Assembly (NCBI GenBank): GCA_029552745.1
Contig: JAKPDK010000184.1
Coordinates: 310,001-374,000, forward strand
Reading direction: 5' to 3'
Origin: Candidatus Hydrogenedentota bacterium
GTDB lineage: Bacteria > Hydrogenedentota > Hydrogenedentia > Hydrogenedentales > SLHB01
Length of the DNA: 64,000 nucleotides
The notes below the pieces were generated by a model that did not search any database, had not been told where the DNA came from, and saw only the letters and a list, made by a program, of their open reading frames with translations. This document shows, one piece after another, positions 33,079-41,071 of this stretch (its first letter is position 1; every line of letters begins with the position of its first letter). A program made the position numbers and the translations under genes.

Positions 33079-34164
33079 ATGTCTGACTATTTTGAGATTC
33101 GAGTGGAGCCCGACTGGCAGGGTCTGTTACATTCCATTCAGCGAACAAAGCCTGCCGAACGGGTGCACTTCGTTGAGCTCTTTCTCGATGCAGAAGTGCA
33201 AGACACCCTTTGCGACCGGTTCGGTCTGCTTTCCGGGTTATCCCCTGCCGATCCCGCATTCTCGCTAAAAAAAGAGGTGAGACTTCAATCGTTCTTAGGA
33301 TATGACTACGTTCGGTGCAAAATAGACCCCTTTGAGTTACCTCTAAATCGCCAACGCGTGGAAGACACGGCAGCCTTGAAGCGAACCTCTGGACGAGACT
33401 TCGTAGACGAAACACAAGGTCCCATTACCAACTGGGAAGAGTTCGAACAGTACCCCTGGCCAGACCCGAGGGGCTTTACAACAAACACACTGGAGTGGTA
33501 CGAGGAGAATTTGCCGGACACCATGTGTATCATCGGAAGCGGGTTTGGCCATTTTGCCGAATACCTTACTTGGCTCATGGGATACACAACATTTTGTAAC
33601 GCGCTTTTGGAACAGCGCGATTTGGTATCCGCCATTTATGAAAAAATTCGCGCGATCTGCGTGACGTCTCTCGAACTCATCACACAGTTTTCCCGCGTAA
33701 AGGCTGTCTGGGCAAGCGACGACATGGGGTTTCGCGGAGGATTGCTTATGAGCCCCGCGGACATGCGGGAGTTTGTCTTGAGGGGGCACAAAGAACTGGC
33801 GGAACTTGCCCATAACAAGGGACTCCCGTATCTTCTTCACTCTTGTGGAAATCTATCTCTCATCATGGATGAGCTCTTGGACTTCGTGAAAATTGACGCG
33901 AAACATTCCTTTGAAGATACCATCGAAAAAGTCACCGACGTGAAACATACTTACGGACAACGCATCGCGCTTCTCGGGGGAATTGATGTGGATTTTTTAT
34001 GTCGCGCGACACCGGACGAGGTACGGAAACGAGTTCGGTATACATTGGACATCTGCATGCCGGGCGGAGGATATTGTCTAGGGACTGGAAACAGCGTCGC
34101 CAACTATATTCCTCTTGAGAATTACCTTGTGATGCTAGACGAGGGTAGGCGCTACTGCATGTAA
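33079..34164 (+). CDS. UroD-like (MtaA/CmuA-type) methyltransferase family protein
   Basis: 361 residues from ATG 33079 with AGGTGG 7 bases upstream (the GTG at 33070 is unlikely). TIM-barrel uroporphyrinogen decarboxylase superfamily, but with the zinc-thiol methyltransferase pattern: HSCGNLSLIMDELL (His-x-Cys) and a late Cys in GGGYCLGTGNSV. This HxC...C arrangement is that of MtaA/MtbA/CmuA methyltransferases rather than true UroD. Such proteins move methyl groups between a corrinoid protein and a thiol or folate; no corrinoid protein gene is present in this window. No heme genes are present either. It is followed 17 bases later by the LURP-one protein. Confidence 0.85.
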   Translation: MSDYFEIRVEPDWQGLLHSIQRTKPAERVHFVELFLDAEVQDTLCDRFGLLSGLSPADPAFSLKKEVRLQSFLGYDYVRCKIDPFELPLNRQRVEDTAALKRTSGRDFVDETQGPITNWEEFEQYPWPDPRGFTTNTLEWYEENLPDTMCIIGSGFGHFAEYLTWLMGYTTFCNALLEQRDLVSAIYEKIRAICVTSLELITQFSRVKAVWASDDMGFRGGLLMSPADMREFVLRGHKELAELAHNKGLPYLLHSCGNLSLIMDELLDFVKIDAKHSFEDTIEKVTDVKHTYGQRIALLGGIDVDFLCRATPDEVRKRVRYTLDICMPGGGYCLGTGNSVANYIPLENYLVMLDEGRRYCM

Positions 34165-34181
34165 CAATGGGAGAAAACAAA

Positions 34182-34760
34182 ATGGATCAGCGATTTACCT
34201 TGTCAACCTATTTAATTCGCAGAAAGGTCTTTAAACTTTTCGGGGGTGCGTTTCATGTTTTCGATGATTCGGGACAACTTATCCTTTATGCCCAAATGAA
34301 GGCATTCAAACTGAAAGAGGACATCCGACTTTTCACGGGGGAAGACATGCAAACGGAAGTTCTAAAAATCGCCGCAAGACAGATCATTGATTTCGCCGCG
34401 AGTTACGATGTCATTGATTCAGAAACAGGAGAAAAAGTGGGCGCGCTACGGAGAAAAGGTTTCAAATCCATTCTGAGAGACGAGTGGATTATTTGCGGTC
34501 CGGACGACAATCCATTCGGCGTCATCAGAGAGGACACCCTGGCGTTGGCGCTCATTCGCCGTTTCTTGACCAACCTGGTTCCTCAAAGCTTCACGGTTTT
34601 CGTCGATGACAACCCCGTATGTTATCTTCGCCAGAATTTCAATCCCTTTGTGCTGAAACTTAAGGTGGATTTCTCGCCGGACACCGAGGGGCTCTTGGAC
34701 CGCCGCCTGGGATTGGCAGCCGCCACACTTCTTTGTGCCATTGAAGGCAGACAGGGGTGA
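34182..34760 (+). CDS. LURP-one-related / tubby C-terminal-like protein
   Basis: 192 residues. Repeated beta-hairpin pattern typical of the LURP-one/scramblase-like (tubby C-terminal) fold: TLSTYLIRRKVFKLFGGAFHVFDDSG, LILYAQMKAFKLKEDIRLF, and a second half DEWIICGPDDNPFGVIREDTLAL and SFTVFVDDNPVCYL. No signal peptide. The function of bacterial LURP-one proteins is unknown; membrane lipid binding has been proposed for the fold. ATG 34182 has GGGAG 8 bases upstream and is preferred over 34167. The close spacing with the UroD-like gene suggests co-transcription. Confidence 0.75.
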   Translation: MDQRFTLSTYLIRRKVFKLFGGAFHVFDDSGQLILYAQMKAFKLKEDIRLFTGEDMQTEVLKIAARQIIDFAASYDVIDSETGEKVGALRRKGFKSILRDEWIICGPDDNPFGVIREDTLALALIRRFLTNLVPQSFTVFVDDNPVCYLRQNFNPFVLKLKVDFSPDTEGLLDRRLGLAAATLLCAIEGRQG

Positions 34761-34827
34761 CTTTGCATAGGTTTACAAACCTTTGGCAGTGCAACGAGAA
34801 GCTAGACGAGCGCCTATACGCCCGGTT

Positions 34828-34975
34828 GTCATTGCGAGGAGAAAGTCCCCGAAGCGACGAAGCAATCCCCTCAACCGCGCAGCGCAAGAGAACCTCAGGC
34901 AACACAGAGTCCGGAGCATCTCCGAATTTCCAAGGGGATTGCCACGTCGTGCCTGACGGCACTCCTCGCAATGAC
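34828..34975. repeat. Palindromic intergenic repeat, copy B
   Basis: 148 bases, GTCATTGCGAGGAGAAAG to ACTCCTCGCAATGAC, arms imperfectly complementary. A left flank GTTTACAAACCTTTGGCAGTG also resembles that of copy A. The region 34976-35211 to its right is the long promoter module leading to tRNA-Ser. The minus-strand ORFs here are repeat translations. Confidence 0.9.
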
Positions 34976-35165
34976 AGGGGTCAGGCAATACCGCAATAGG
35001 ACGATGTGGTGCGGAAAAGCAAGTAATTCCAAATACTCAAGAGGTTCCTAAACGGCTCCATCATACTTATGGGTGCCATGCGGCGATGCCTTTCCCTTAA
35101 GAATCTTCATGGACACTGCCCTCTTCAATTCCTCATCCAACATAACAAAAAATGCCAAAGGTACC

Positions 35166-35211
35166 GGACGAATACAAACTTTAGACAATCGAAGCCTCTA
35201 AACGGTAAAAT
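35166..35211 (+). promoter_or_regulatory. Repeat-associated promoter B, driving tRNA-Ser
   Basis: GGACGAATAC (35166-35175), 6 bases, TAGACA, 18 bases, TAAAAT. It is about 40 bases before the tRNA. Upstream TAACAAAAAATGCCAAAGG is shared with module E and, reversed, with the pst-side module. Confidence 0.65.
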
Positions 35212-35251
35212 ACTAGAGAGCGTCTCCGTTCTGTTCAGCCCGCGCCTATGC

Positions 35252-35335
35252 GGAGGGTTAGGATAATTGGTAATCCACCGGTCTTGAAAACCGGCGCCTT
35301 CGGGCTTGGGGGTTCGAGTCCCCCACCCTCCGCCA
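35252..35335 (+). tRNA. tRNA-Ser (anticodon UGA)
   Basis: Complete class II tRNA. Acceptor GGAGGGT pairs with ACCCTCC; discriminator is G as expected for serine; encoded CCA. D stem GGAT/ATCC. Anticodon stem CCGGT/ACCGG with loop CTTGAAA, so the anticodon is TGA. Long variable arm GCC-TTCG-GGC. T stem GGGGG/CCCCC with TTCGAGT loop. It is transcribed from the repeat-associated promoter B. Confidence 0.97.
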
Positions 35336-35495
35336 TACAACAAAAAGTAGAGACATTGCTTGGTCTTTTTTGAAAGGCGCCGTAGCTAGACGCAATTGCG
35401 CCGAGTTTTCGCGCCAAACTACTGACTGCTATTTCCCTCCGAGACATTCCTTCATGATTTGTGTGAACAGAGGCACGCATTTGGGTAATGATCCG

Positions 35496-35504
35496 TGATA
35501 TGAT
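35496..35504 (+). promoter_or_regulatory. Putative extended -10 promoter for pilT
   Basis: TGATATGAT, an extended -10 element, 40 bases before ATG 35544. No convincing -35 is visible. The rest of the spacer 35336-35543 shows nothing else. Confidence 0.3.
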
Positions 35505-35543
35505 TGACGGTAAGAACGCGTTCAACGCTGGGGAGAATTAAGG

Positions 35544-36626
35544 ATGCAAACGCTACAAGACCTAATGAGCGGAATGTTGGAACGGAATGCATCAGACCTA
35601 CATCTCAAAACAGGTAACCCGCCCATTTACCGGATCGATGGGGACTTGGTGAGATTGGACGGAGAACCGTTGACCGATACTCATATCACCGAGATGTTAA
35701 AGACGGTGCTTAAGCCCGAAGACCTGGAAAAGTACCGGAAGATTAAGGAATTGGATACCTCCTGCATGTTGGGGGACGTCGCACGCTTTCGCGTAAACGT
35801 TTGCTGCGATGACGGCGACACACGGGTGGTCATGCGTATCATTCCGATGCAGATCAAAAAAATCGATGAATTGGGGCTACCCAAAGTTTTGCATCGCATT
35901 TGCCAGCTCACAAACGGTCTGTGTCTTGTCACCGGTGTTACCGGTAGCGGTAAGTCAACCACCTTGGCAGCCCTAATTGATGAGATTAACGAAACACGTC
36001 CCGTGCATGTGGTCACTATTGAAGATCCGTTGGAATTTCTTCACCGCGATAAGAAAGCCATCATCACCCAGCGGGAGGTGGGGCATGATACCCTTTCGTT
36101 TGCCAATGCGTTGCGGGCTGCTCTGCGGCAAGACCCCGACGTGATCCTTATCGGAGAAATGCGTGACGCGGAAACTGTGAAAACGGCATTGGCTTCAGCA
36201 GAAACAGGACATTTGGTATTTTCGACGTTGCATACGGTGGATGCCGTAGAAACATTGAACCGTATTCTGGACTTTTTTGAACCTCACCAGCAGAACCAAA
36301 TTCGGAAACAGATGGCAAGCGTGCTGCGTGCCGTCATCAGCCAAAGGTTACTCCGTCTGAAGTCGGGTAGCGGTCGTTGTGTAGCAGCCGAAGTCCTTAT
36401 TGGAACTCGCGCCGTACGGGATTTCATCGAACAAGGTAAGAGTCTCAAGGAAATTGTTCGTCTGATCGAAGAAGGCCATGAACAACATGGTATGCAAACG
36501 TTTGACCAAGACCTATTGCGTTTGTATCGAGAGGGCAAAATCAGCGATCGCACTGCTGTCGAAAACGCTACCAGCCCGAACGACGTCCTACGCGCCATCA
36601 AAGGCTTCAGCGACAAAAAGATTTAG
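35544..36626 (+). CDS. pilT: Type IV pilus retraction ATPase PilT
   Basis: 360 residues. Hexameric secretion-superfamily ATPase powering pilus retraction at the inner membrane. N-terminal PAS-like domain (ASDLHLKTGNPPIYRIDGDL), Walker A GVTGSGKSTT, Asp box HVVTIEDPLEFLH, Walker B DPDVILIGEMRDAET, His box TGHLVFSTLHT. The length and SDLHLK motif separate it from PilB/GspE. The usual PilT AIRNLI-like C-terminal motif is replaced by the less typical ALRLI/SLKEIVRLIEEGHEQHGMQTFDQDLLRL, still close to PilT/PilU. Other pilus genes are not in the window. GGGGAG and AAGG precede the ATG. It converges with the GT-C gene 7 bases away. Confidence 0.92.
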   Translation: MQTLQDLMSGMLERNASDLHLKTGNPPIYRIDGDLVRLDGEPLTDTHITEMLKTVLKPEDLEKYRKIKELDTSCMLGDVARFRVNVCCDDGDTRVVMRIIPMQIKKIDELGLPKVLHRICQLTNGLCLVTGVTGSGKSTTLAALIDEINETRPVHVVTIEDPLEFLHRDKKAIITQREVGHDTLSFANALRAALRQDPDVILIGEMRDAETVKTALASAETGHLVFSTLHTVDAVETLNRILDFFEPHQQNQIRKQMASVLRAVISQRLLRLKSGSGRCVAAEVLIGTRAVRDFIEQGKSLKEIVRLIEEGHEQHGMQTFDQDLLRLYREGKISDRTAVENATSPNDVLRAIKGFSDKKI

Positions 36627-36633
36627 CTTTCTC

Positions 36634-38421
36634 CTATTGAAGTTCACTTACATCGGTCACGTACCGAGTTATGAGGGGTGAAGGGGGATCTGATCGTTTT
36701 GAACCGTGCAGAACACCCAGAATACGATCCCGAAAAGGACTATTTTTCCGCACGTAGAGTATTACAGCGCCGTTTTCTTGCAATAAATAAGCCGCTCCGA
36801 AAACGTAATGTTCTCGAACGTAGCACATTTCTTTATAGAACATCTCTTCAAGCCGTTCCCTATCCCAATAACGGAATAGGGAACACGAATGACCTCGCAA
36901 AAACCCTTGCACCGCCGGACTGTTGAAACCCGGGTCGTATCTTTTGTCTGATACGCCTCTGTCCGCTGGCGGCAACAGGGAATAAATCACATCAGGCTGA
37001 AAGCCGTCGATATAGGCCCACACTTCATCCAGGCTCATCGGGGTACGACCGGACAACCGGTTCGTGTTTAGTCCAATCCAGTCAATCGCGTAATACCGGC
37101 TGTAATAAGGCACTTGCCCAGCTCCCGAAAGTAGTATGACGGCATTTTGTCCGAGATGGGTCTCTGCCAAGTCCAACCCGATTCGTGCCAAAGGAGACTG
37201 TTGCGGCACATAATTGATCCAACCAATAGCCGAACGCACCGGATGGCGCACCCAGCCTGCAAAGGGAAACCATCCTGGATTCAGCGCGAGACAAGTCAGC
37301 GCAATAGCAACAAAAAGTGCGCCCCTCATCACTCGTTTTGCCCGCCGAGCCAAATGAAAAACGGCACAGGTCAAAAGAACTGCAAAAGGAACCAACATGG
37401 GAAATTCGAATCGATAGCCAAAGGAGACTTCGTGGATGGTGAGTGCATAAGCCGCCGCGGCAAGAACTCCAGGAACAAGAAACGCTAGCCCATCACGGAT
37501 AAGCACGATGGAGCCCTTGCCCAACCAGAAAAGAACTAATGATATCAGGAGTAAAGGTAGGCAGCGCGCGACAAAAAACAAACCGGTCTCTTTCCAACCA
37601 GGAAACATCGGCACCACACTGCCAAAAATGGCATGGTGAGTTTTGACGTAATAGGGGTTGGGGAGTAGGTAGCCAAAATACAAGAACTTCACAAGAAGAT
37701 AGATGCAAAAAAGAACAGCAAGCCCGCCCCAGGTGAGAAAGTCGGTAGAGAGAACAACGCGCTTTCTCGGTGTATCACTTGAGAACCAGGACAAAATCGC
37801 CGCTAAAAACAGGTAAAGAACACCCAGTGTCAGCCCGTCCGGCCGGCTAATGCTGAGCAAGAAAAACAATACCACGCCTTGAGCGACCATAAACCATCGT
37901 CTGAACGAACCGTACAAAAGCGAGACTGTCCACAGTAAAACCGCGGCGTGGATACCTGTGTGAATGATGGTCTCCATACCTGAGCAAAGATGCATCCGAG
38001 TATCTTTGACACTGAATGCCAGCAACATCACGATGATCGAAGATGGCAAAAGTACTGCAGTCTTTTCGCGGCATAGCCGCGCTGCCCCGCCAGCGATCAA
38101 GATGCCGATAACTCCATAAATAAGTGCATTCAATGCCCGTGTCGTTGTCAGCCCGTCAACGTTCAAAAGATATCCCGTCGCCACCAGAAGGACATGAAGA
38201 AGACTCGAGAACCCCTCTGTCGGTTCCGAATCTCGAGGGTTGTAATAAAAACCGTTTCCTTCCGCGAGGTTCCTGCCATAGATGTACGTAATGAATGCAT
38301 CATCGGGTGCAAATTCCCGATAGTTCGATATGTGGCATGCCGCTACCCACATGAGAAACAAAAAAGCCGCCAGCATGAATAAGATCTGCCGATAGAACGG
38401 TGCACGAACGAGCGCTTTCAC
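36634..38421 (-). CDS. Polytopic GT-C family glycosyltransferase (AftB-like)
   Basis: 595 residues with about ten hydrophobic segments over the first 400 residues and a soluble C-terminal domain of about 190. The first extracytoplasmic loop has YREFAPDDAFITYIYGRNLAEGNG followed by PTEGFSSLLHVLL. This Asp-Asp pattern is that of GT-C enzymes using polyprenyl-linked sugars, most like mycobacterial AftB. A role in periplasmic glycan or lipid glycosylation is inferred. The start is GTG 38421 with GAGGG about 9 bases upstream. It stands alone on this strand, with the repeat cluster C-D-E upstream. Confidence 0.75.
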   Translation of the reverse strand: MKALVRAPFYRQILFMLAAFLFLMWVAACHISNYREFAPDDAFITYIYGRNLAEGNGFYYNPRDSEPTEGFSSLLHVLLVATGYLLNVDGLTTTRALNALIYGVIGILIAGGAARLCREKTAVLLPSSIIVMLLAFSVKDTRMHLCSGMETIIHTGIHAAVLLWTVSLLYGSFRRWFMVAQGVVLFFLLSISRPDGLTLGVLYLFLAAILSWFSSDTPRKRVVLSTDFLTWGGLAVLFCIYLLVKFLYFGYLLPNPYYVKTHHAIFGSVVPMFPGWKETGLFFVARCLPLLLISLVLFWLGKGSIVLIRDGLAFLVPGVLAAAAYALTIHEVSFGYRFEFPMLVPFAVLLTCAVFHLARRAKRVMRGALFVAIALTCLALNPGWFPFAGWVRHPVRSAIGWINYVPQQSPLARIGLDLAETHLGQNAVILLSGAGQVPYYSRYYAIDWIGLNTNRLSGRTPMSLDEVWAYIDGFQPDVIYSLLPPADRGVSDKRYDPGFNSPAVQGFLRGHSCSLFRYWDRERLEEMFYKEMCYVREHYVFGAAYLLQENGAVILYVRKNSPFRDRILGVLHGSKRSDPPSPLITRYVTDVSELQ

Positions 38422-38617
38422 CTTTGGTCACCCTCTATTCCCTTTTCCGCGGAAGGTATCTCGCATTTCAAATCCTATCATGCAGCCCTACCTGATAAGA
38501 AAGAAATCAAACCAAGACGGGATCGTACCCGCCAAGAAATCACAACTTGCTAGTGGCATAAACTAACAAACGGTTGCCAGTTCATCGAGGACGTGGAGCT
38601 GGGCTTATACGGCTGGT

Positions 38618-38754
38618 TGCCATTACGAGAGGGTAGTCTTCGAATGACGAAGCAATCTTCTCAACCGCGCAGGGAAAGAGGACAGGGGGCGGAGCAATTC
38701 TCGGATACCTGAGGGGATTGCCGCGTCGTGCCTAGCGGCACTCCTCGCAATGAC
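38618..38754. repeat. Palindromic intergenic repeat, copy C
   Basis: 137 bases. The left arm is degenerate (CCATTACGAGAGGG, GACGAAGCAATCTTCTC). The right arm is intact (GAGGGGATTGCCGCGTCGTG to CTCCTCGCAATGAC). Its right half is nearly identical to half copy E, with about three differences over 80 bases. Confidence 0.85.
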
Positions 38755-38810
38755 AGCGGGCGGGGCGCAAAACCCAACGGGGTCAAGTAAAACCCCTCCC
38801 TTCCGTCCCC

Positions 38811-38840
38811 TGTAGGGGCGAAGAATGCTTCGCCCCTACA
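38811..38840. repeat. Perfect 13-bp hairpin TGTAGGGGCGAAG
   Basis: TGTAGGGGCGAAG and its exact reverse complement flank an AATG loop. No T-run follows, so it is not an ordinary terminator. The GTAGGGGCG-type hairpin is a recurrent intergenic element in many unrelated bacterial genomes. Here it lies between repeat copies C and D. Confidence 0.7.
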
Positions 38841-38861
38841 CCGTGTTTGCCCAGGACTTTT

Positions 38862-39004
38862 GTCATTGCGAGGAGCGAGTCCTCGAAGCGACGAAGCAAT
38901 CCCCTCAACCGCGTAGCGCAAGATGACGTGGGGCATGGGTCGGGGTAATCTCCGGATACCTAAGGGGATTGCCACGTCGCCCCTTCGGGGCTCCTCGCAA
39001 TGAC
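38862..39004. repeat. Palindromic intergenic repeat, copy D
   Basis: 143 bases, GTCATTGCGAGGAGCGAG to GCTCCTCGCAATGAC. The last 115 or so bases match copy F at 48362-48503 with only about two differences, although the copies are 9.5 kb apart. That indicates recent duplication or gene conversion. Confidence 0.92.
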
Positions 39005-39033
39005 AATGTTGGGATTCAGGGCAAGAGGACGTA

Positions 39034-39108
39034 GGACAGGGGGCGGAGCAATTTTCGGATACCTGAGGGGATTGCCGCGTCGTGCGTGGCGGCACTCCTC
39101 GCAATGAC
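39034..39108. repeat. Palindromic intergenic repeat, right half only (copy E)
   Basis: 75 bases from GGACAGGGGGCGGAGC to CTCCTCGCAATGAC. It has no left arm. It continues into the promoter module that ends at 39271. The 159-residue minus ORF 38661-39140 is a translation of copies C-E. Confidence 0.85.
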
Positions 39109-39225
39109 AGCGGTGACTTCAACATAATTCGTGGTGTCACGCGTCGGTCCTTTCCCTAAAATGACCTTCAGGGAAAACCTTTTTTCAATTTCTTGTCCAC
39201 CATAACAAAAAGTGCCAGAGGTACA

Positions 39226-39271
39226 GAACGAATACTGCCGTTTGCTCTTAGGGGCGAAGTTCGTGTATACA
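39226..39271 (+). promoter_or_regulatory. Repeat-associated promoter E, driving the acyltransferase
   Basis: GAACGAATAC, 6 bases, TTGCTC, 18 bases, TATACA. Predicted start about 39278, giving a 36-base leader to GTG 39314. The upstream block CATAACAAAAAGTGCC is shared with module B. Confidence 0.6.
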
Positions 39272-39313
39272 TGCATCCTGATCCCATTTTGCTACTACTC
39301 CAGGAGAGGGTTT

Positions 39314-40081
39314 GTGAGGCTGGGTGGAATCGTAAGACTTTGTTTGCGCCTCCCGTTGCTCGTGTGTTGGACACTCGCGATGTTCGCGCTTCGTATGGCA
39401 ATCTTGCCCACGAGATGGGTAAACCCACCGAGCGAACTTCGCATGCGCGCTTTCTTGTTCCGGCTGTGGGGACGTGGAGCCATCTGGCTCATGGGCGGCA
39501 AGCTGGTCGTATTGGGGAACCCACCTCAACCGCCGTTTTTGTTAGTGACGAACCACTTGAGTTACGTAGATATCATTACGTCAGCAGCGTTGCTGGGAAC
39601 CACGTTTGTGGCAAAAGCCGAAATTGCGCACTGGCCTCTGATTGGTTTTTTCGCCAAGAACTTGCAGACCGTATTCATCAACCGCAACGATCTGCGCGAC
39701 GTAGTCCGAGTAAAAAACGAGGTGGGAAACATCCTCCGCAAGGGGTATGGACTCCATATATTCGCGGAAGGCGGCATTTCTCAAGACCTGCAGGTGAAAC
39801 CATTCAAACCAGCGCTTTTGGACGCGGCGGTACGCAATCATTTGCCGGTACATTACGCGGCTATTACCTACGCAACGGGTCAATACGATCCTCCCCCCTC
39901 TCAGGTAGTGGCTTGGCTTGAGGGGAAATCTTTTGCGCGACATCTTCTTGAACTTCTGATGGCTCCCGGATTTACAGTGAAGTTCACTTTTGGTGATCAA
40001 CCCATTCAAGCAAATTGCCGAAAAGAGCTCGCCCAAAGATTAACAGAAGCCGTACGCGCCCTTTATGTGCCCATCCCGTGA
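39314..40081 (+). CDS. 1-acyl-sn-glycerol-3-phosphate acyltransferase family (PlsC-like)
   Basis: 255 residues from GTG 39314. Membrane-associated acyltransferase of phospholipid synthesis. N-terminal hydrophobic segment (LPLLVCWTLAMFALRM), acyltransferase block I NHLSYVD (HxxxxD catalytic pair preceded by TN), block II region VFINRND, block III FAEGGIS where PlsC usually has EGTRS, and block IV VHYAAITY. The ORF track starts at 39212, but that GTG lies inside the conserved repeat flank upstream of the promoter. GTG 39314 has AGGAG 7 bases upstream. The altered block III leaves acceptor choice open (lyso-PA, ornithine lipid or other). Confidence 0.85.
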   Translation: MRLGGIVRLCLRLPLLVCWTLAMFALRMAILPTRWVNPPSELRMRAFLFRLWGRGAIWLMGGKLVVLGNPPQPPFLLVTNHLSYVDIITSAALLGTTFVAKAEIAHWPLIGFFAKNLQTVFINRNDLRDVVRVKNEVGNILRKGYGLHIFAEGGISQDLQVKPFKPALLDAAVRNHLPVHYAAITYATGQYDPPPSQVVAWLEGKSFARHLLELLMAPGFTVKFTFGDQPIQANCRKELAQRLTEAVRALYVPIP

Positions 40082-40093
40082 AAAATCTACTCG

Positions 40094-41068
40094 CTAACTT
40101 GAAAGAATATGCAGCATTCCCACGGAGAATTTGGCACCATACTTTGCCAGAATTGTTGTAAGTAGGTGCAAGATAAAATAGGCAACGATCATCTTCCCAC
40201 TGAAATCCAACCACGCATAGAAAATCAGCACGGTAAAAAGCGTGCCAACGACAGGGATAAACCCAAAGAATGCCGCCACGAAGGTCGGCAGAATAAGCGC
40301 CGCCACATTGCCGAGAATATGTTCCGAAGGCAATTTTTCGAACATCTGTAAAGTGAGGTACAGCGCCAAGAAATGTCCCAGCAGCATAAAAAACGCCAGG
40401 AAAAACCAAACCAGCAACGCGATTTCTTTCGAAATAGCCACGGGCGCCGTTTCGGCGGGAAGGTGTGTCGCCTGTTCCGAGTCATAAGTACTGCCCTTGA
40501 GCGCGAAGTACAACGCCAGGACAACGACAAGTAAAGCCAATGCCCAAATAACTCCCCGAAATAACTCGGGATGTTTTCGCGCAAAGCTGGGCACTTCTGG
40601 TGTTTCATTTTTTGGCGACTGCCCCATCGGTTGCAGCGGGATATAAGACTCGGGAGACGGAGGCGGTTCATCTGCGGTCTTACCTAAAACCACGGGGACA
40701 GTCTGTTCGGTAATAAGACGAGAACAGATGTGACACAGGGTTCCTTGAGGCGTCGGATTCCGGTCCCACTCTCCCCGAAAAGGTTTGCCGCATCGGGCGC
40801 AGGTGGAGTCACGAGGCAATACGGGCGCAGATGCCTGTGGTTCCGTGAAACCAGCGACGGCCGACGCGCTCTCGGATACATCCCTTTTCGTCGAACCGCC
40901 CCCCTTGGGTAAAATAGCGGACTTGTCGGAGGTATAGGGCTGCGTGTTTTGCTCACTAACCACCAGCACTCTGTTACACCGCGCACATCTGCCTTTAGCT
41001 CCTAAAACGAAGGGACTAACCTTCATCTTGTGGCCACAGTAATCGCATATGAGAATAAGGTAAGACAT
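40094..41068 (-). CDS. Membrane protein with two N-terminal zinc ribbons
   Basis: 324 residues. First ribbon CDYCGHKMKV...CARCNR (residues 8-33), second CARCGKPF...CHICSR (about 88-117), each with two CxxC knuckles. A Pro-rich linker and three or four membrane segments follow (FRGVIWALALLVVVLALYFAL, ALLVWFFLAFFMLLGHFLALY, NVAALILPTFVAAFFGFIP, VGTLFTVLIFYAWL). The first ribbon is of the kind with an ILICDYCGHKMKV start used in many planctomycete-type membrane proteins. Function unknown. The ATG is 3 bases after the UroD-like gene stop, so it is co-transcribed. Confidence 0.75.
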   Translation of the reverse strand: MSYLILICDYCGHKMKVSPFVLGAKGRCARCNRVLVVSEQNTQPYTSDKSAILPKGGGSTKRDVSESASAVAGFTEPQASAPVLPRDSTCARCGKPFRGEWDRNPTPQGTLCHICSRLITEQTVPVVLGKTADEPPPSPESYIPLQPMGQSPKNETPEVPSFARKHPELFRGVIWALALLVVVLALYFALKGSTYDSEQATHLPAETAPVAISKEIALLVWFFLAFFMLLGHFLALYLTLQMFEKLPSEHILGNVAALILPTFVAAFFGFIPVVGTLFTVLIFYAWLDFSGKMIVAYFILHLLTTILAKYGAKFSVGMLHILSS

Positions 41069-41071
41069 GAA

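Noticed and set aside
34660-34988. Minus-strand ORFs of 71-103 residues after the LURP-one gene
   Set aside because: Translations of repeat copy B and its flank.
38661-39140. 159-residue minus-strand ORF rich in repeated phrases (LSLRGVP, TTRQSPQVSENCSAPCP)
   Set aside because: It is a translation through palindromic repeat copies C, D and E; the internal protein repeats simply mirror the DNA repeats.
39193-39921. 242-residue plus-strand ORF
   Set aside because: Overlaps plsC in another frame; basic, low-complexity composition and no domain.
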